From: Diplonema japonicum
Lineage: Eukaryota > Euglenozoa > Diplonemea > Diplonemida > Diplonemidae
Length of the DNA: 64,000 nt
Direction: 5' to 3'
Assembly (NCBI GenBank): GCA_964019335.1
Contig: OZ025681.1
Coordinates: 1-64,000, forward strand
Part shown: positions 1 to 8,284 of the stretch, in pieces
How positions within the stretch are numbered: position 1 is the stretch's first letter
Layout: each line of letters opens with the position of its first letter
Translations under genes and position numbers: made by a program
Notes under the pieces: model-generated
What the model saw: the letters and a program-made list of their open reading frames with translations, nothing else
Told to the model about the DNA's origin: nothing
Database searches by the model: none

Positions 1-628
1 GGGTTTGCGGGTTTGCGGGTTTGCGGGTTTGCGGGGTTTGCGGGTTTGCGGGTTTGCGGGTTTGCGGGTTTGCGGGTTTTGCGGGTTTGCGGGTTTGCGG
101 GTTTGCGGGTTTGCGGGTTTGCGGGTTTGCGGGTTTGCGGGTTTGCGGTTTGCGGGTTTGCGGGGTTTGCGGGTTTGCGGGTTTGCGGGTTTGCGGGTTT
201 GCGGGGGTTTGCGGGTTTGCGGGTTTGCGGGTTTGCGGGTTTGCGGGTTTGCGGGTTTGCGGGTTTGCGGGTTTGCGGGTTTGCGGGTTTGCGGGTTTGC
301 GGGTTTGCGGGTTTGCGGGTTTGCGGGTTTGCGGGTTTGCGGGTTTGCGGGTTTGCGGGTTTGCGGGTTTGCGGGTTTGCGGGTTTGCGGGTTTGCGGGT
401 TTGCGGGTTTGCGGGTTTGCGGGTTTGCGGGTTTGCGGGTTTGCGGGTTTGCGGGTTTGCGGGTTTGCGGGTTTGCGGGTTTGCGGGTTTGCGGGTTTGC
501 GGGTTTGCGGGTTTGCGGGTTTGCGGGTTTGCGGGTTTGCGGGTTTGCGGGTTTGCGGGTTTGCGGGTTTGCGGGTTTGCGGGTTTGCGGGTTTGCGGGT
601 TTGCGGGTTTGCGGGTTTGCGGGTTTGC
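1..628. repeat. 8-bp satellite array (TTTGCGGG)n
   Basis: Head-to-tail 8-bp units fill the start of the window. Units up to about position 213 vary (extra G, extra T, lost G); from there to 628 about 52 units are perfect. Because 8 is not a multiple of 3 and the unit has no stop codon, all three forward frames are open and give the same octapeptide, so the long ORFs here are artefacts. On the minus strand it reads (CCCGCAAA)n and is entered in frame from the retroelement at 629. If this were a left chromosome end, the C-rich strand should be at the 5' end; here the G-rich strand is, so it is in the wrong orientation for an ordinary telomere. Confidence 0.97.
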
Positions 629-1489
629 TTCCGCCAGCCCCTGGGCTACAAGCGCCGCGTTTCCTGCCGAGAACCTCCCTTTGCTGCACAGTTCCGTGGC
701 CCTTGCGACCTTAGAGACCTCGTCGTTCTTAGGTTCCCCCTTCTCACCTGATTCCAGCTTATTCCAGAGGGCCATGTAATTTCCCTTCTCCCACTCCTCC
801 AATCTGGCCTGGACACTCAGCTCCGTCTCCTTGTCCCGCTTCTTCCCTCCCCTCTTCTTCCACAGGCAGGCTTTGGGGAGCATCGCCACCAGCAGCCAAG
901 CCTCCTCTGTGTTGTCCTTCACCGCCCGGCCCAGAGTGTGCTTAAGGGTAAGCCCCCACAGTCTTTGAAGGCTCGTCGGGATCGACCCCATGGTCGTGAC
1001 GTTCATGGCGGCTATGGCTTCCAGGCTGGGTAACTCGGTCCTCGTCGGGGCCGGCGGGGGGGTCGTGTATTCCCCTTCCCTTCGCACCGCCTTTTTGCAC
1101 TCGTCGTGGCACCCCTGACCCTTCCACACACAGCCCCTGCACACCAGGCACCTCTCGAGGTCCAGTCTCCTCAGAACGCTCTCCGGGATCTCATCACTCT
1201 CCAGGTGCCCATCCAGGTGACACTTCCATACCCTTGTCGAGTTGAACGGGGTCGTGCTTTTGCACTTCGACCTAGCGCAGTTCGCCACCGGACAGTACAG
1301 GAATTGCTGGTTCCTTGCCCCCATCTGGTCCAACACCCTTGCCTTCCCGTATCCAGGGATCGCACGGTCTATTATGTCCCACTCCCCGATGTCCTCACCC
1401 GGGGCCTCGGAGGGTTGCTTACCTGCCTTTTGTAGAGCTACCGATTGGGACTCATCAAGGAGCATCATCATCGACTCCTCCTCTCCGAC
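629..1489 (-). pseudogene. Zinc-knuckle and pre-RT linker segment, running into the satellite
   Basis: Downstream of OTU on the minus strand one frame stays open to the window edge. It carries a knuckle (YCPVANCARSKC, then WKCHLDGHL), a second Cys/His cluster (RCLVCRGC, then GCHDECKKAV), and a linker with LKHTLGRAVKDNTEEAW, a Leu/Pro/Lys-rich stretch, and KVARATELCSKGRFSAGNAA then LVAQGLAEA. The last part resembles the segment just before the reverse-transcriptase fingers in non-LTR elements. After GLAEA the frame becomes (CCCGCAAA)n, read as an endless NPQTRKPA-type repeat, so no RT is visible. It is not a complete gene in this window. Confidence 0.6.
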
Positions 1490-1913
1490 TGCATACTCGT
1501 AGTGGTTGCCAGCACCACCACCTTCTCGTGGTCGGAGTTGTACTCCCCTATCATCAGGACTGGGTTCCCCCCAGCAACCACGAGAATCGTGCGGCCAAAC
1601 GCTTGTGCTGCGGCTGCCAGGCACAAGTGGTCTCCCCACGTCGCTGCTGTGCCCATCCCTTCCAAGTACCGGTCCCAACCCTCACTGCAAAACGGGGCAT
1701 AGTGCTCCTCCCGGTGTTTCATCCATTCTACAACCTCGCTCCTGATGTGGGTGTGGTCGCCGTAGGCTTCCCCGAGCGAACCGGCCAGGGCGTGGAACAT
1801 GCAGTTCCCGTCCTTCTCCGTCGATCTCCTCGTCAGCTTGAAGCTCTTCATGATCTCGTCCACTGACTTGCCGGCCCTGGGTTGTTTGTCGGGGTTCCAC
1901 AGATTCCGCTGCC
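1490..1913 (-). pseudogene. OTU-family cysteine protease segment
   Basis: The minus strand encodes KDGNCMFHALAGSLGE, the classic OTU start with the catalytic Asp and Cys, then YGDHTHIRSEVVEWM, WGDHLCLAAAAQAF and a strand ending TILVVAGG, all in OTU order. The catalytic His motif, NHYEYAV, sits in a different frame just after the block near 1505, so the domain is split by a frameshift. OTU domains are deubiquitinases in cells and processing or deubiquitinating proteases in several viruses and retroelements. The triad residues are all present if both frames are read. Confidence 0.8.
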
Positions 1914-1949
1914 TGTGTGTGCACAGTGCGTCTGGTTCACGAGCACGCC

Positions 1950-2155
1950 GCAGCACACGTTCCACAGAGGTTCACCTTCATGCTCCTCGCCTGCTCTTGT
2001 TTCACAAAATGATGGTGGACCGCATTGAGGTGTTTAACTAGACAGCTTGCCACACTGGTGCGGAAAGAGCAGTCTTCCATCCGGCATTGATGTTTGTCTG
2101 ATCCTTCTTTTTCCCCCTCCTTCTGCGCCTCCATGTGCTCATCATCCAAATCCAT
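1950..2155 (-). pseudogene. Retroelement C2H2 zinc-finger segment
   Basis: In the frame entered after the 2155 shift, the minus strand encodes CRMEDCSFRTSVASCLVKH followed by LNAVHH, a C-x4-C-x12-H-x4-H finger. A CGTC pair follows before the frame closes at about 1937. Such fingers lie N-terminal to the polymerase in many non-LTR elements and help bind nucleic acid. The neighbouring OTU block is in another frame, so an indel lies near 1950. Confidence 0.6.
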
Positions 2156-3889
2156 GGGGGGAGGGTCACCACCTCTTGCAACGCGTCCCCTGCCAGCGTC
2201 AAGTCCGCAAAGGGGTCCAGGTGTTCGGCCTGAAAGAGCTTATCCTCCGTCTCAGCTCGTTCCTTCGCCGCTTGCTTGGCGTCCTCCTTCTTTTTTCTGC
2301 GTCTTGAGCTTCTAGGCGGGCCCAAGTACACCGGCCGGTAGTGACCTCTCGATCCGCGTCTTGTCTTCTTCAGCTTTACCGGTCCGAATCTCTGGGTCGG
2401 GCCAGCACCAGCTTTCCCCACCATCACTTCCGCCATGGCCCAGAGCGACATCAGCCCCCCTATCCAAACTGAAGTGCTTCCCACCAGAGTGCCCCCTACC
2501 GCTAGCCAAGCGAGCTCCCCGGCGGACCATTCATCCCCTCGGGGCCCCACCTGTACCCTTGACCTGCGGGTGGTCCTCCTGTCGCTCCCCGGCCTCTTCC
2601 ACAACACTGCCGCATGCAGGAAGGAGGGGGCCATCCCGATGCCCGCCCCCAGCACCTGCCTCACCCCTGGGATCAGCAAGAGGGAGAACAGGGCGACCCA
2701 GGCCCACGCCCCCAGGTGCTCCCATCTCACCCCTTCCTTGCTGTGTCCCGTCCGTCTGCGGTGCCTCCTTGTGCCGGTTGCAGCCTCAGGTGCCGGGATT
2801 CTGGGTGCCAGGGGTTGGGCTCCAGGCGTTCCCACCTCGGTCCGCTTCAGCCCCATTGCAGGGTCATCTGGCTTCTGTTCCAGGGCGGCCTCGTGTTCCT
2901 CTCTGCGGGCCCTCCTCCTCCCTTCTTTCCTCGCACGACGGTGCCTTTTCTTCTCCTGTCTGGCAGCCTCCCTCGCCCCCTCCCTCGCCTTGGTCCTCTT
3001 CTCCCGACGCCTCTGAAGGGCCGTTTCGCTCCTGTGCCTCCTCCTGTTCTTCTTCCGCTTGGGCGCTGGCTTAGGTTCCCTGCCACCCATGGCAATCCAG
3101 GGGGCTCTTTTCTGTCTTCTCACAAGGGTGTGCAGTGGTGCTCTCACGTCGCTCGCAGCCTCCGCCCCAACCACACCTTGGCGGGCGGTGGGGGTGGGTG
3201 CTGGGTCCCCCTGGTTGTTTGAAAAGAAAAAAGGTTCCTCCTTGTTTGTTTTTTTTTTTTCTTTCCCTTCCACCCTCAAAAAAAGCCCCCGGCCCTTGGG
3301 GACCAGGGTGTACACCTCCGTAGAGGGTCCAGAAAAAATGGGGGGCAGAGAGGGAGGGGCACTACCTTCTCTCGGGCGTGCTGTCTCTCCCTCTGCCTTT
3401 TTTTCCTCCGAAGAGGGTCTGTTTTTCACCTCCGTGGAGGGTCCCTCTGGAGAGGGCTCTATAAAAGAAAAAGGGGGGGACAAATGGGGGGGAGGAACAC
3501 TACCCTCTCTCGGGAGTGCCACCTCTTCCCCTCTCTCTCTGTTTTCCTCCGAAGAGGGTCTGTTTTTTACCTCCGTGGAGGGTTCCTCTGGAGAGGGCTC
3601 TAAAAATGAAAAAGGGGGGGACAAATGGGGGGGAGGAGCACCACCCTCTCTCGGGAGTGCCACCTCTTCCCCTTTCTCTCTATTTTCCTCCGAAGAGGGT
3701 CTGTTTTCCTCCGAAGAGGGTTCTAAAAAAAAAAGGGGGGCGGGTGGGGCACTATCCTCTCTCGGGAGTGCCACCCCCCCTTGCCCACAAAAAAGGGGAT
3801 CTAAAAAAGGGGGTTCGTCTGTTAACCCAGGGGATGGGTCTTCCTGGGGTGTGCGGGTGAGCTTGGGGCCTACCGCACGCAGGGTGATC
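2156..3889 (-). pseudogene. Retroelement charged repeat segment with two hydrophobic stretches
   Basis: This open stretch continues the AlkB C-terminus. It begins with Pro/Glu-rich repeats (units containing NRPSSEENRE and VALPREG), passes into a strongly basic part (KRKKNRRRHR, RRAREEGRRRARREEH-like runs), then has two hydrophobic segments of about 20-35 residues (around WAWVALFSLLLIPG and WLAVGGTLVGSTSVWIGGLM) separated by an Arg-rich loop, and ends in an Arg/Lys-rich tail. It matches no family I recognise. The basic part could bind RNA; possible membrane segments are unusual for a retroelement protein. The true frame leaves this one near 2155 at a C6 run. Confidence 0.5.
3404..3778 (-). repeat. 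141-bp tandem repeat inside the retroelement
   Basis: The block beginning TCCTCCGAAGAGGGTCTG on the plus strand recurs at about 3404, 3545 and 3686, a 141-bp (47-codon) period, with a shorter duplicate start near 3704. The period keeps the frame, and each unit carries NRPSSEENRE and ALPREG on the minus strand. Confidence 0.85.
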
Positions 3890-4597
3890 GACACCCTGAC
3901 ACCAGTGGACATCCCGGACGGGATGTGGTGCGTCCACTGGTCTCGCTTCACCTTCCAACAGTGCCCATGAGAAGGGGGGCACCAGGTATCTCGCCACCCT
4001 GTCCCCCCTCCTCATGACCATTGTGGTCTCGGCTCCGTACGAGAGGACTAGGACAATCGGTCCCAGCCTCGCGTCGTCCTTGTGGGCGGCAATCCCACAA
4101 CCAGACTTGTACTTGTTGACAAGTACCTGGTTGGGGACCACCTTGAGTCCTGCGGCGGCGGCCACCTCCCTCACCCACCCCTCCGCCCCCCCTGGGATCC
4201 CCGTGGTGGGGCGCACCTTGGCGTTCGTCCCCTCCCACCGGTACCCGTATTGGAGGGTCTCCCTCCCTGAGTTCCCAGACAGGGCCTCCCACTTTCCTGA
4301 AAGCAGGGCTTTCGGGAAGGCAGGGGCAGGGCCCGTCCTCAACCCGGGAGGGTGTTCACCATACACCAGTACCCACCCCTTTTTTTCTCCCTCTTTTCTT
4401 CCCTCTTCAACAATAGCAGGGTCGGCTGCAGGGGTCGTGGTCGCGGCGGTCGTGGCTGCGGCAGGGGCGGCTGCGGCGGTCTCAGTTGCGGCGATCAGGG
4501 CGGCAGGGTCGGCTGCGGCGTTCAGGGCGGCTGGGGCGGGTTTGCGGGTTTGCGAAATCTCTTCTTTCCCAAGGGATCGTGCAGCAATCCACGTCAC
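3890..4597 (-). pseudogene. AlkB-like 2OG-Fe(II) oxygenase segment, frameshifted
   Basis: An Ala/Thr-rich leader is followed by a region resembling the AlkB fold: VNKYKSGCGIAAHKDDARLG contains the Asn-x-Tyr and the HxD iron-binding pair, followed by a strand of the type IVLVLSYGAETTMVMRR. The second iron histidine and the 2-oxoglutarate arginines lie in the next frame (WTHHIP, then VRVSITLR), starting near 3950. The join falls between ALLEG and KRDQWTHHIP, so one indel separates two halves that otherwise match the family order. The predicted role is oxidative demethylation of nucleic acid, possibly of the element's own RNA; this is inference. All iron and co-substrate residues are present across the two frames. 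Confidence 0.65.
4536..4554. repeat. Short second copy of the 8-bp satellite motif
   Basis: About 2.4 units of GCGGGTTT lie at the 5' border of the retroelement reading frame, in the same orientation as the big array at its other end. The first codons of the AlkB frame run through it (QTRKPA). Confidence 0.85.
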
Positions 4598-4809
4598 TGT
4601 GCTTATTTAAGTGTCTGGGGGTTTTCATACCTGGTCGACTTTGGTCAAGACTTGGCTTCATATAAGGTCAAGAGCGAGGGCTCTCAGGAGAAGCGGTTCA
4701 ACATCGATCGAGTCCTGTAATTTGTGTCAATCCCGTTTTTTTTTATTCTCACACTGTTCTGCATTTTTCGTGGATTAGCGTGTTTGCGCTTGGGGGTCGT
4801 GACGGTGTT

Positions 4810-5167
4810 ATCGGGGGTGTGTAATGTTTGGAGAGGAGCTCAGGCGGCCTGTACCGCCTTGTCACAACATAGTCGGTGAACTCCGTGTCGCCGTCGTAGC
4901 TCACAGGATATCCTTGATGCTGATGATGTTCTCGTGGTTTAGAAACGACAGCAGCTTCACTTCCCTCAAGATTATCTTTCTGTCCGCAAGATCGTTGAAC
5001 ACTTTCCCCATCTTCTTGATCGCTACTTTTTCTTCGCCATTTTCAGCACCCCGTATACCCCGTACCCCCCACAGGATCCACCAGCTTGTATCGACTACGA
5101 AAGTGTTGTCGCCCACTTCGTACTGTCTCTTCCTCGGGCCTACCAACGGTCCTGGCTTGCAAACAGG
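4810..5167 (-). pseudogene. Internally deleted MAP-kinase fragment
   Basis: The first block reads VAIKKMGKVFNDLADRKI, then LREVKLLSFLNHENIISIKD, an ERK/MAPK N-lobe with the ATP-binding Lys and the alpha-C Glu. Directly after, in another frame, comes TEFTDYVVTRRYRPPELLS, the MAPK activation loop (TxY-VATRWYRAPE type). The hinge, catalytic loop and DFG (about 100 residues) are missing. The glycine-rich loop is also damaged: in one frame the upstream sequence is GVRGIRGA, in another GGTGYTG. It cannot encode an active kinase. It lies between the retroelement and an unknown plus-strand ORF, so deletion during rearrangement is likely. Confidence 0.75.
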
Positions 5168-5410
5168 CATATTATTTCTTTTTTGCTAGATTCTGCAATG
5201 ATGCTGGAAATCAAAAGGAGGGGGGTTATTTAAAACCTTTTTTAAAATGGGACTTAAGAATAGGAAAATAAAAGATGTCTTTGAAGGGAACCTGCAGTAT
5301 GTGACAGGATCGCTTAACGAATCAACTCATCTAGTTTTTGATCCCTTCTGTCGTGGAAGTGCCCTAGGCCCTAGCTTGCTGTCGACTTACATAGCAACGG
5401 GAGAATCCAC

Positions 5411-5704
5411 ATGGGAGGGGAAGACTTGGCATGCTGGGCTAGTGCCACGCTCCACGAGAACATGGTACTAGAGCTGACCAGTAGACGATCCGAGAAAACA
5501 TTCTACCTCTCCATCAAACAAATCCCTGTAACGACCGACGGACTCTTCGTAGAGTACGTAGCGTGGTTCGGCTTGGTTCACGTCGAGAAGCTACGGGAAA
5601 TCGAATTATCCGAGGCGATCTTGCCCCATTTAAAGGCACTCAGCCATTTGAGGACAAACGGGATCAGCCTCGGGAAGTACTTCTTCCCCAGCCCGTGCTT
5701 GTGA
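5411..5704 (+). CDS. Possible small protein of unknown function, opposite strand
   Basis: An open frame of 97 codons, the only plausible plus-strand gene in the left half. The ATG has a pyrimidine-rich stretch ending in TAG 17 bp upstream, like the acceptors of the minus-strand genes. The protein has mixed composition with no TM segment or motif I recognise. A second open frame (5247-5471) overlaps its start in another phase, so both could be parts of one broken gene. Nothing else supports expression. Confidence 0.3.
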   Translation: MGGEDLACWASATLHENMVLELTSRRSEKTFYLSIKQIPVTTDGLFVEYVAWFGLVHVEKLREIELSEAILPHLKALSHLRTNGISLGKYFFPSPCL

Positions 5705-6192
5705 TACCAAATGAGGGGTTTCATTGCCAATAGATTTCCCGGTTGGAATGGTCTTTTCCAGAAATTTCTCGGCCGGTGAAAGAAAACCTCGAAGTAAAAA
5801 ACAATTTCACTTGGCAGCCTCTACCAGACATCTCATTTGTCAGACCCCAAAAACCGGGTTGGGAACTCAGTGAAATTTGGACCTTGTTGGGACTAAGTGC
5901 ATTTTGGCACCTTTCTTGGGCATTAAGTGAATTATCCCTAAAGACAATTATGATATGTCGCAACAGGACAAGCTAGAAAGCATGCTATGTTGACTGCAGG
6001 TGCTACTAGGGGCCTCCTTACACCTAGGTTGCCACCGCCCACTCATTCCATCCGCTGCTAAACCATACCGCGCTACCACTAAGGTTATCAAACGGCATCT
6101 ACGAGCACTGTGATCTGCTATGACATGCATAAACGAAATTAAGGAATTTAATCCGATTCCATCCGATCGTCTGTAAAGACTCTCCTTTTCTT
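5705..6192. other. Intergenic, nothing recognised
   Basis: I see no coding sequence, tRNA or repeat. A segment near 6020-6110 looks faintly like a tRNA D-arm in reverse complement, but has no convincing T-arm or acceptor pairing. Confidence 0.6.
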
Positions 6193-8220
6193 TCACCTCA
6201 TGTACTGCCGCACAGCCTCACATGTATCTGCTGCTGAAGACGTTCCTGCGTCATGTAGGTCTACGTACCTCGGTGGCCTGACTGCCTCGCTAAGGGACTT
6301 TGGACGTAGCTTTACAGTTCTACTGAAAGCTCGCTCGGTGGAGGACTCTGCTGTAAATGGGCTGATGGGGACGAAGGCCTTCATTACAGGGCGGATAGAG
6401 ATGCAAGTGAGGTGGTGGAAGGTGTGCGGGCTCAAAATTCGGTGTATTTCTGAAGACGGAAAAACACAACCGGTGAGCTCGGATGCCCTGTAGAACAACG
6501 GTACTCGAGGAACTAATTCGCGGAAAATGCTCGGAAATCCGTGCTGAGCCTCTACTGCATCCGTCAGCAAGCCACGCCAGAATCGCGTCGTTTCGCTTGA
6601 TGACGACAACAGCAGCGTGAACATGTCGCCTGCGACGAGCATAAGCTCTTTTTCTTTCTCATCAACAGCAGCTGAGCACAGCACGCGATTCCACTCCGAT
6701 ATAAGAAGCCTTTTGAATCCCCTTGCCGCCATTTCCACTAGAAGAGTCTGGTACGGCGGCGCGCCCCTCGAAGACGCTCCCATATGCTTCGCAACGGGAC
6801 CTAAAAAGCACAGGTTGATCCCTGCATCGTGAAGCTTTGCCTTTAAAGCGTGCTGCACGACTGTCCAGTCTCCAGTGAGGAGGAACTGCTTCGAATTATC
6901 CCAGTGCTTCGACTGGCACCACCTAGTGCAGAACCCTGATATTGCTTTTGCAAGACCGCTCTGCATCTCGCTGTGGGACATGTCGCTTGTCGGGCTGACA
7001 GGAGAGGAAAGGTCTTCAAGGAGCTCCCTTCGAAGGATGTGCATGGTGGCCAATACATTGAAACCAAGATGTGGCTCACCAGCGGGGAGTATGCCCTTTC
7101 CCTCGATGGGGAGAGAGTACAGCCTTCCTGCAGCTGACTGGGTAATGTGGACATCCGTGGGGAGGATTCCAGGCAAGTGAAGGAGGCGGGATGTCTTTCC
7201 AAGTGTAGTGTAGATGGAGGCTGCAATGCACGAGGGGACATGTTCATCTATTGTCACTTCTGGACCGCAAACGCACTGCCCAGCAGGTGGCCGTAGCGTG
7301 ATAACGTATCTGCATCCTTTCCATGACATCACGAGCAGTGGCAGAAATGTTATCGCCGAGACAGGCCGCGTGGCGGAGCAGCAAACAGAAAAGGCCTGCT
7401 GATGGGCAAGCATCCTTGAGCACATTTTCCAATCCCCCGCACCGACGTATCTCGTCACTGTCGCCCCTCCCGGTAAATCAATAACTTGTTGATCCCATTG
7501 CACTGTAATGCTCGTCTCACAATACTGCAAGAAGTTCCGATAAAACAGTGCAACATGCCTCGGAGACCGGAAGCTGCATTCCGCAAAAGCTTCGTACCAG
7601 CTCAGCTCTTGTTCCCTCGGGAAGGAGGGGTACATCACAGCTACGGGATGGACAGCTGCTTCCACATATTGACTGAGCCTCTTGAGAAGAGTATCTGCAG
7701 GAGGCTTTTTGACAAGAAGCATGCCCAGAGCGTCTGACAACAAGGCCTTCAAATGGACACCGTGCGCCTTCATGTACATGACGCTTTCGGCACCAGCACT
7801 ATGTTCGTGCACTTCCCCTTCTTCTTGCAGCACGCTATTGACAATGCTAGGTAGCATCTCGCGAGGCATCGTGTATGCAGTTTTCTCATCACGCTGCACT
7901 TTGAGGCTTTCTAAAACCTGCAGCAAGGTATCAATAATTCGTGTTGTGGCTTCCGGCTTCTCTTTGACCAACCCTTGCAGCATGGCGTTCATCCCTTGTA
8001 CTATCACCTTCCCATTCATTGTGAGGTACAAGATGTCACCCCATTCTGGCATCGTTTTTCTGATTTGTAAATCACCCACGAAAGCACTTGGTAAGATCAT
8101 CTCTTGTAAACTGCTGCCACCCCCTCTCACTAGTCCAGGGGCAACGTCAATTGTAGATAGCACCTGCTCGGGAATCTTACGGCTGGTCGCACCTGCCACC
8201 GCTGCTGCTGCATTGCCCAT
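6193..8220 (-). CDS. CLU-domain-like protein
   Basis: Uninterrupted 675-residue protein. The C-terminal half contains KLHDAGINLCFLGPVAKHM and, about 20 residues on, LVEMAARGFKRLL, resembling the CLU/eIF3-p135 signature (H-x-x-GINxRxLG, then ExxARxxK). CLU proteins such as clustered-mitochondria protein bind mRNAs for mitochondrial proteins; here only the core resemblance is seen, without TPR repeats. The N-terminus has a glycine after the first Met and an Ala-rich stretch. The start is supported by a CCCAG acceptor 15 bp upstream, preceded by TTTATTGTT. It is the last confident gene of the array. The family call is moderate; the gene itself is secure. Confidence 0.6.
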   Translation of the reverse strand: MGNAAAAVAGATSRKIPEQVLSTIDVAPGLVRGGGSSLQEMILPSAFVGDLQIRKTMPEWGDILYLTMNGKVIVQGMNAMLQGLVKEKPEATTRIIDTLLQVLESLKVQRDEKTAYTMPREMLPSIVNSVLQEEGEVHEHSAGAESVMYMKAHGVHLKALLSDALGMLLVKKPPADTLLKRLSQYVEAAVHPVAVMYPSFPREQELSWYEAFAECSFRSPRHVALFYRNFLQYCETSITVQWDQQVIDLPGGATVTRYVGAGDWKMCSRMLAHQQAFSVCCSATRPVSAITFLPLLVMSWKGCRYVITLRPPAGQCVCGPEVTIDEHVPSCIAASIYTTLGKTSRLLHLPGILPTDVHITQSAAGRLYSLPIEGKGILPAGEPHLGFNVLATMHILRRELLEDLSSPVSPTSDMSHSEMQSGLAKAISGFCTRWCQSKHWDNSKQFLLTGDWTVVQHALKAKLHDAGINLCFLGPVAKHMGASSRGAPPYQTLLVEMAARGFKRLLISEWNRVLCSAAVDEKEKELMLVAGDMFTLLLSSSSETTRFWRGLLTDAVEAQHGFPSIFRELVPRVPLFYRASELTGCVFPSSEIHRILSPHTFHHLTCISIRPVMKAFVPISPFTAESSTERAFSRTVKLRPKSLSEAVRPPRYVDLHDAGTSSAADTCEAVRQYMR

Positions 8221-8284
8221 GTTAAATACGTGCTTCTGGGAACAATAAAGTAACGAAAAACAATAAGGTTCTACGACAATCTAC

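Larger units (their letters stand above)
629..4597 (-). mobile_element. Decayed retroelement with AlkB-like and OTU domains
   Basis: Five minus-strand coding blocks in different frames read as one protein in this order: AlkB-like oxygenase, charged repeat region, C2H2 finger, OTU protease, Cys/His knuckles, pre-RT linker. They are joined by at least four frame changes (near 3950, 2155, 1950 and 1505), while neighbouring host genes stay open for up to 12.6 kb, so this is real decay rather than general sequence error. No reverse transcriptase or endonuclease is present: the frame reaches the (CCCGCAAA)n array first. OTU-like cysteine proteases and zinc knuckles are known in some non-LTR retrotransposons; AlkB domains are best known from cellular repair enzymes and some plant RNA viruses. 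Assignment to a non-LTR element rests on the knuckles and linker and is inference. Confidence 0.7.

Noticed and set aside
1-628. Chromosome-end telomere
   Set aside because: The G-rich strand is at the 5' end of the plus strand, opposite to a left telomere, and the reading frame of the retroelement enters it.
1-779. Three overlapping plus-strand ORFs of about 230-250 codons
   Set aside because: All are the same 8-bp satellite read in three frames, followed by retroelement antisense sequence.
2361-3970. Plus-strand ORFs of 190-300 codons
   Set aside because: They are antisense to the retroelement protein; composition (Pro/Ser) follows from its Arg/Gly/Glu codons.
5971-6110. tRNA-like stretch in reverse complement
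   Set aside because: TAGTGGTAGCGC resembles a D-arm, but there is no T-arm with a GGTTCGA box and no acceptor pairing.
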